Translations under genes and position numbers: made by a program
Notes under the pieces: model-generated
Seen by the model: only the letters and a program-made list of their open reading frames with translations
Told to the model about the DNA's origin: nothing
Databases searched by the model: none
From: Bacteroidales bacterium
GTDB lineage: Bacteria > Bacteroidota > Bacteroidia > Bacteroidales > Bacteroidaceae
Direction of reading: 5' to 3'
DNA: 16,443 nucleotides
NCBI GenBank assembly: GCA_004558865.1
Contig: SFCY01000050.1
Location: 1-16,443 of the forward strand
In this document: one piece after another, positions 12,265 through 16,443 of the stretch
Numbering within the stretch: position 1 is the stretch's first letter
How the letters are laid out: each line of letters begins with the position of its first letter

Positions 12265-14508
12265 ATGACAAAGGAAGTGAATCTGAATCAGGCACTCAAA
12301 CGCTATTTTGGTTTTGACAAATTCAAGGGCGATCAGGAGAAAATCATACGCAGCCTTATGGACGGACACGACATCTTCGTGCTCATGCCCACGGGTGGCG
12401 GCAAGAGCCTGTGCTATCAGCTCCCGTCGCTGCTCATGGACGGCATGGCCATCGTCATTTCGCCACTCATCGCCCTGATGAAGAACCAGGTGGACTTCAT
12501 CAACAGTCTCGGCGAGGGAGAGGGGCTGGCCCATTATCTCAACTCGTCGCTCAACAAGTCGGACATCGACCGCGTGCGCGACGATGTAGTCTCGGGACGC
12601 ACCAAACTGCTCTATGTGGCCCCGGAATCGCTGATGAAGGAGGAGAAGGACGAAAATGGCAATCTCGTGCGCAAGGTGAAGTTTCCCTTCCTGCAGCAAG
12701 TGGGAATCTCGTTCTACGCCGTCGACGAGGCCCACTGCATCTCGGAGTGGGGCCACGACTTCAGGCCGGAATACTGCAACATACGCAAGGCCGTCGACAC
12801 ATTGGGCCGCGCGCCCATCATCGCCCTCACGGCGACGGCCACCGACAAGGTGCGCACCGACATCAAGAAGATGCTCGGCATTCCCGACGCCGAAGAGTTC
12901 AAGAGCTCCTTCAATCGCCCCAACCTCTATTATGAGGTGCGTCAGAAGGTGAGCGACGACGACACCGACTCCCAGATCGTGAAGTTCATCCGCCAGCACA
13001 GCGGCAAGAGCGGCATCGTCTATTGCCTCTCGCGCAAGAAGGTGGAAGAGCTCGCCGAGGTGCTCAAGGCCAACAGCATAAAGGCCGCGCCCTACCACGC
13101 CGGCCTCGACACCGCCACCCGCACCCAGACGCAGGACGACTTCCTCATGGAGCGCATCGACGTCATCGTGGCCACCATCGCCTTCGGAATGGGAATCGAC
13201 AAGCCCGACGTGCGCTTCGTCATCCACTACGACATCCCCAAGAGCCTTGAGGGCTACTACCAGGAGACAGGGCGCGCCGGCCGCGACGGCGGCGAGGGCA
13301 TCTGCATCGCCTTCTATGCGCGCAAGGACTTGGAGAAGCTCGAGAAGTTTATGGAGAACAAGCCCGTGGCCGAGCAGGAGATTGGCCGGCAGCTGCTGGC
13401 CGAGACCCAGGCCTACGCCGAGTCGTCGCTCTGCCGCCGCAAGATGCTGCTCAACTATTTTGGCGAGGCCTATCCCGACGACAACTGCCACAGCTGCGAC
13501 AACTGCCTGCATCCCAAGGAGAAGCGAGAGGGCAGGGAGGCCCTGACGCTGGTGCTGCAGGCCTTGGTGGCGCTCAAGGACAACTTCCACCAAGCCTACG
13601 TGGTTGACTTCCTGCGCGGACAGCCGTCGCCCGACATCGTGTCGCACAAGCACGACCATCTGGAGGAGTTCGGCTCGGGCAAGGACTTGGACGAGAAGCT
13701 GTGGAACCCCGTCATACGGCAGGCCATCATCTCGGGCCTGGTCCGCAAGGACGTGGAGAACTACGGACTGCTGAAAATCACCGCCGCGGGCATCCGCTGG
13801 CTGGAGCATCCGCAGTCGTTCATGATCGTGGAGGACCGCGACTTCAGCGAGGTGTGCGAGAGCGGGGGCGACTCGAGCGTGCTCGACCCCACGCTCTTCG
13901 AGATGCTGAAGACGCTGCGTCGCGATGTGGCGCGCCGCCACAACGTGCCGGCCTACGTGGTGTTCTTCGACCACTCGCTGGAGCAGATGGCCACAACCTA
14001 TCCCGAGAGCCTTGAGGAGCTGGTCAACATCCAAGGCGTGGGCGACGGCAAGGCCCACAAGTTCGGAGCCGAGTTTGTCAAGCTCATCAAGAACTACTGC
14101 GAGGAGAACGACATAGAGCGTCCCGAGGACGTGAGGGTCAAGACCGTGCCCAAGAAGAGCCACGTGAAAGTGAAGATCGTGCAGGACATCGACAAGAAGA
14201 TGGCCCTTGAGGACATTGCCGACGGCTTGGGACTCGACTTCGACGAGCTGCTCGACAAGATCGACTCCATCGTCTACAGCGGCATCGGACTGGACATCGA
14301 CTACTATCTGGAAGACTGCTACGACGAGGACATCGTCGACGAGGTGTACGACTACTTCATGGAGAGCGAGACCGACGACATCGACGCGGCCATCGATGAG
14401 CTTGGCGACAAGCTGCAGGATGAGCTTGGCGACGACTACGACGAGAACATCTTCCGCCTGGTGCGCGTCAAGTTCCTCTCCGAGCAGGCCAACGGCAAGA
14501 GCTGCTGA
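12265..14508 (+). CDS. recQ: ATP-dependent DNA helicase RecQ
   Basis: RecQ unwinds DNA 3' to 5' in recombination and fork repair. The 747-residue protein has Walker A PTGGGKS (42-48), DEAH box (154-157), TATAT motif III (189-193) and motif VI QETGRAGRDG (333-342). A zinc site uses Cys390, Cys408, Cys411 and Cys414. The winged-helix RQC region spans about 420-530 and the HRDC domain about 540-613 (with VPAYVVFFD and IQGVGDGKA). Beyond this lies a very acidic extension of about 130 residues with helix-turn-helix-like character (ALEDIADGLGLDFDELL), which makes it longer than E. coli RecQ at about 610 residues. RecQ beside clpX is a frequent Bacteroidales arrangement; it may be transcribed separately. 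Confidence 0.96.
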   Translation: MTKEVNLNQALKRYFGFDKFKGDQEKIIRSLMDGHDIFVLMPTGGGKSLCYQLPSLLMDGMAIVISPLIALMKNQVDFINSLGEGEGLAHYLNSSLNKSDIDRVRDDVVSGRTKLLYVAPESLMKEEKDENGNLVRKVKFPFLQQVGISFYAVDEAHCISEWGHDFRPEYCNIRKAVDTLGRAPIIALTATATDKVRTDIKKMLGIPDAEEFKSSFNRPNLYYEVRQKVSDDDTDSQIVKFIRQHSGKSGIVYCLSRKKVEELAEVLKANSIKAAPYHAGLDTATRTQTQDDFLMERIDVIVATIAFGMGIDKPDVRFVIHYDIPKSLEGYYQETGRAGRDGGEGICIAFYARKDLEKLEKFMENKPVAEQEIGRQLLAETQAYAESSLCRRKMLLNYFGEAYPDDNCHSCDNCLHPKEKREGREALTLVLQALVALKDNFHQAYVVDFLRGQPSPDIVSHKHDHLEEFGSGKDLDEKLWNPVIRQAIISGLVRKDVENYGLLKITAAGIRWLEHPQSFMIVEDRDFSEVCESGGDSSVLDPTLFEMLKTLRRDVARRHNVPAYVVFFDHSLEQMATTYPESLEELVNIQGVGDGKAHKFGAEFVKLIKNYCEENDIERPEDVRVKTVPKKSHVKVKIVQDIDKKMALEDIADGLGLDFDELLDKIDSIVYSGIGLDIDYYLEDCYDEDIVDEVYDYFMESETDDIDAAIDELGDKLQDELGDDYDENIFRLVRVKFLSEQANGKSC

Positions 14509-14548
14509 CGCTCCGCGCGCCTCCGCCACCGCGCGGGCTGCCCAAACG

Positions 14549-14600
14549 CAGAAGCCGGAGGCGTTGTCTGCACACATGCAGACAACGCCTCCGGCTTCTG
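14549..14600. terminator. Perfect 24-bp-stem hairpin between convergent genes
   Basis: The arms 14549-14572 and 14577-14600 are perfect reverse complements over 24 bp with a 4-nt loop, caca. The right arm is followed by ttt on the + strand. It lies between recQ (+) and the small - strand gene, so it probably ends both transcripts. A short extra hairpin, ttggc-aa-gccaa (14640-14651), sits just after the stop of the - strand gene. Confidence 0.85.
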
Positions 14601-14654
14601 TTTCTGTCAGGCGGGTAGTTGGAATCCTTCCGACGCGGCTTGGCAAGCCAAAAC

Positions 14655-14891
14655 CTACGCCTTGGACATCTCCAAGTGCTCCGCTTTCCTTTTCAGAAAA
14701 TCCTCTTTCTCTTTTCTCTCGCGCGAGAGCCGCTTGGCCTCGACCTCGCTCATCAGACCCGTGCGCTCCACCTCATCGCTGTAGAGGGTCGTGACTTCAT
14801 CACCGATGATGATTACTTTGCTCCCAGTGTCGGCCTTCAAACTTGATGGTCCTGAAATCATAGCTGTGTTTTGTTGGTTAATGGGTGTCAT
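14655..14891 (-). CDS. Small hypothetical protein, 78 residues
   Basis: The product has no recognised domain. The N-terminal half is moderately hydrophobic with a likely strand KVIIIGDEVTTLYSDE. The C-terminal half, from about residue 48, is a highly charged helix, rich in Lys, Glu and Arg, that could form a coiled coil. A real gene is supported by an AGGAG Shine-Dalgarno (plus-strand 14899-14903) 7 nt before the ATG at 14891 and a perfect -7 box further upstream. An internal ATG at codon 11 is an alternative start. It is bounded by the large convergent hairpin. The function is unknown. Confidence 0.65.
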   Translation of the reverse strand: MTPINQQNTAMISGPSSLKADTGSKVIIIGDEVTTLYSDEVERTGLMSEVEAKRLSRERKEKEDFLKRKAEHLEMSKA

Positions 14892-14980
14892 TCTATTTCT
14901 CCTGCAAGCCTACGCTTAGACCCTGGGAGCAAACCGTCCATTTTCTTGCACCCGTGCAGGTCTCCTTTTCTCATCGTTTG

Positions 14981-14988
14981 CAAAGGTA
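14981..14988 (-). promoter_or_regulatory. -7 box of the small minus-strand gene
   Basis: On the minus strand the sequence reads tacctttg, a perfect TAnnTTTG, about 89 nt before the start codon. The leader contains a 7-bp hairpin (14946-14952 with 14955-14961, one G-U pair). An 11-base leader segment can also pair with the coding region. Confidence 0.6.
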
Positions 14989-15040
14989 TAGCTTTTTCCC
15001 CACATGTCCAAAAATAATATACAGAATTCCCGCTTTATTG

Positions 15041-15064
15041 TGCAAACGGCCTGTTTGCATGCAA
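15041..15064. promoter_or_regulatory. Overlapping palindromes in the divergent intergenic region
   Basis: The arms tgcaaac (15041-15047) and gtttgca (15053-15059) form an inverted repeat with a 5-nt loop, overlapping a 10-bp palindrome ttgcatgcaa (15055-15064). They lie between the minus promoter at 14988 and the gmd promoter at 15139. The position suits an operator, but no binding protein is suggested by the sequence. Confidence 0.3.
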
Positions 15065-15138
15065 CAAAGCTCCCTTGCAGTTGCGCTTGAAACTCACTTT
15101 TTTAGCAGTGCATAGGTGCGTGTTTGCCCTTTTTTTAT

Positions 15139-15146
15139 TACTTTTG
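15139..15146 (+). promoter_or_regulatory. -7 box for gmd
   Basis: The sequence tacttttg is a perfect TAnnTTTG, preceded by a T-rich tract. Transcription would start near 15153, giving an unusually long leader of about 130 nt. The leader holds a 7-bp hairpin, ggcatcc (15215-15221) with ggatgcc (15227-15233). Confidence 0.6.
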
Positions 15147-15257
15147 CATCGGCTATCCCTCCAAGCCCCGTTGGGCGCACGATGGCCGTATGGGATTATA
15201 CTCAGAAGAGACGGGGCATCCCACGCGGATGCCGCGGGCGAGGCGGGGGGAGCGCTG

Positions 15258-15299
15258 ATGGGTAAAACCTTTTTTTATTTGAAATATGCAAGAACGTAA
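15258..15299 (+). other. Short upstream frame overlapping the gmd start
   Basis: ATG 15258 opens a 13-codon frame, MGKTFFYLKYART, ending at TAA 15297-15299, 14 nt inside gmd in another frame. It contains seven consecutive T. It could couple or limit gmd translation, but no clear ribosome binding site supports it and it may be fortuitous. Confidence 0.25.
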
Positions 15300-16374
15300 A
15301 GTAGCCCTCATCACGGGCATCACGGGTCAGGACGGTTCTTACTTGGCCGAGTTCCTTATCGACAAAGGTTATGAGGTGCATGGACTCCTGCGCCGCTCCT
15401 CGTCGTTCAACACAGGCCGCATTGAGCACCTCTATCTCGACGAGTGGGTAAGGGACATGAAGAAGTCGCGACTGGTGAACCTCCACTGGGCCGACATGAC
15501 CGACTCCTCATCGCTCATCCGCATCATCTCCGAGGTGAAGCCGCGCGAGATCTACAACCTCGCCGCCCAGAGCCACGTGAAGGTGAGCTTCGACGTGCCC
15601 GAGTATACCGCCGACACCGACGCCGTGGGCGTGCTGCGCCTGCTTGAGGCCGTGCGCATCTGCGGGCTGGAGCACGAGTGCCGCATCTACCAGGCCAGCA
15701 CTTCGGAGCTCTTCGGCAAGGTGCAGGAGGTGCCCCAGCGCGAGACCACGCCCTTCTATCCCCGCTCCCCCTACAGTGTGGCCAAGCTCTATGGCTTCTG
15801 GATCATGAAGAACTACAGGGAGTCGTACGACATGTTTTGCTGCAACGGCATCCTCTTCAACCACGAGAGCGAGCGCCGCGGCGAGAACTTCGTCACCCGC
15901 AAGATCACCCTCGCCGCCTGCCGCATCGCCCAGGGATATCAGGACAAGCTCTATTTGGGCAACCTCAACGCGCGCCGCGACTGGGGCTACGCCAAGGACT
16001 ATGTGGAGTGCATGTGGCTCATCCTGCAGCAGCCGCAGCCCGACGACTTCGTGATTGCCACCGGCGAGTACCACACCGTGCGCGAGTTTGCCACCCTGGC
16101 CTTCCACCATGTGGGCATCGAGCTTGAATGGCAAGGCGAGGGCGTGGACGAGAAGGGCATCGACAAGGCCACAGGGCGCGTGCTTGTGGAGGTCGACCCG
16201 AAGTATTTCCGTCCTGCAGAGGTGGAGCAGCTGCTCGGCGACCCCGCCAAGGCCAAGAAGGTGCTGGGATGGAACCCGCGCAAGACAAGCTTCGAGGACT
16301 TGGTGAGGATCATGATAGAGCATGACACGAAGTTCGTGAAGAAGCTGTATCTCAAGGCGCAGCTGCCGGAGTAG
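15286..16374 (+). CDS. gmd: GDP-mannose 4,6-dehydratase
   Basis: Gmd converts GDP-D-mannose to GDP-4-dehydro-6-deoxy-D-mannose with bound NADP, the first step to GDP-L-fucose and related deoxysugars. The 362-residue protein is full length. It has the Rossmann loop GITGQDG (11-17), the RRSSSFNTGRIEHLY segment (36-50) typical of Gmd, the active site Thr139 and Glu141 in ASTSELFG, and the YxxxK pair Tyr163 and Lys167. NHESERRGENFVTRKI (193-208) and the RRDWGYAKDYVECMW segment are also diagnostic. No fucose synthase gene is in the window; the partner fcl often follows and may lie just beyond 16443. Confidence 0.96.
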   Translation: MQERKVALITGITGQDGSYLAEFLIDKGYEVHGLLRRSSSFNTGRIEHLYLDEWVRDMKKSRLVNLHWADMTDSSSLIRIISEVKPREIYNLAAQSHVKVSFDVPEYTADTDAVGVLRLLEAVRICGLEHECRIYQASTSELFGKVQEVPQRETTPFYPRSPYSVAKLYGFWIMKNYRESYDMFCCNGILFNHESERRGENFVTRKITLAACRIAQGYQDKLYLGNLNARRDWGYAKDYVECMWLILQQPQPDDFVIATGEYHTVREFATLAFHHVGIELEWQGEGVDEKGIDKATGRVLVEVDPKYFRPAEVEQLLGDPAKAKKVLGWNPRKTSFEDLVRIMIEHDTKFVKKLYLKAQLPE

Positions 16375-16390
16375 GAGACCCGCCCCCAAA

Positions 16391-16412
16391 CCCCTCCCTC
16401 CAAAGGGAGGGG
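16391..16412. repeat. Hairpin repeat after gmd
   Basis: The arms cccctccct (16391-16399) and agggagggg (16404-16412) pair perfectly over 9 bp with a ccaa loop. No U tract follows. It may terminate gmd or stabilise the transcript; short G/C-tract palindromes of this sort are often dispersed between genes in this group, though only one copy is visible here. Confidence 0.5.
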
Positions 16413-16443
16413 AGTAATCACTATTGATTGGATTTCAAAAGTC

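Noticed and set aside
12244..14646. 800-residue open frame on the minus strand opposite recQ
   Set aside because: It mirrors recQ, is extremely rich in Val, Leu, Asp and His as expected of an antisense shadow of a GC-rich gene, and contains no domain.

Overview
The window looks like chromosomal DNA from a Bacteroidota member, most probably order Bacteroidales and family Prevotellaceae. Evidence for this is the gene order tig-clpP-clpX-recQ, the repeated promoter -7 element TAnnTTTG upstream of genes (598, 5515, 8533, 10133, 15139 on the + strand; 8425 and 14988 on the - strand), sparse Shine-Dalgarno sequences, and proteins of Bacteroidales type. The housekeeping genes are GC-rich. The genus is an inference. 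No rRNA, tRNA, CRISPR array or complete IS was found.

Layout. Positions 1-597 carry no supported gene but hold three kinds of repeat: the right part of a palindromic element, a 22-bp tandem array and three 8-bp words spaced exactly 32 bp apart. Next comes a + strand run of era, der, a small lipoprotein and an NAD(P)H-dependent FMN reductase (658-3991), followed by an odd cysteine-rich in-frame stretch, a structured leader and an ornithine cyclodeaminase/mu-crystallin family gene (4203-5159).

Positions 5257-8398 form an accessory segment of visibly lower GC. A MITE-like palindromic element (5261-5457) is followed by a two-gene operon: a membrane-anchored AAA+ ATPase of the CbxX/CfqX (CbbX) family with a TerB-like middle region (5548-7383), and an overlapping 284-residue orphan protein (7376-8230). 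A second palindrome of the same repeat family (8259-8291) abuts the first 36 codons of a 5-cytosine DNA methyltransferase on the - strand (8291-8398), which still has its own -7 box. I read this as a defence or stress-type module occupying a site that once held a restriction-modification gene. It is the best candidate here for a poorly described system; its function is inference.

The rest is conserved: trigger factor (8630-10018), clpP and clpX (10232-12163, directly adjacent), recQ (12265-14508), a strong bidirectional hairpin, a small - strand gene of unknown function (14655-14891), a divergent promoter region, and GDP-mannose 4,6-dehydratase gmd (15286-16374). Trigger factor and ClpXP cover nascent-chain folding and regulated proteolysis; Era and Der act in ribosome assembly; RecQ acts in DNA repair; Gmd feeds GDP-fucose or related sugar synthesis for surface glycans.

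Limits: family calls come from motifs read by eye. No alignment, structure prediction or database search was run.
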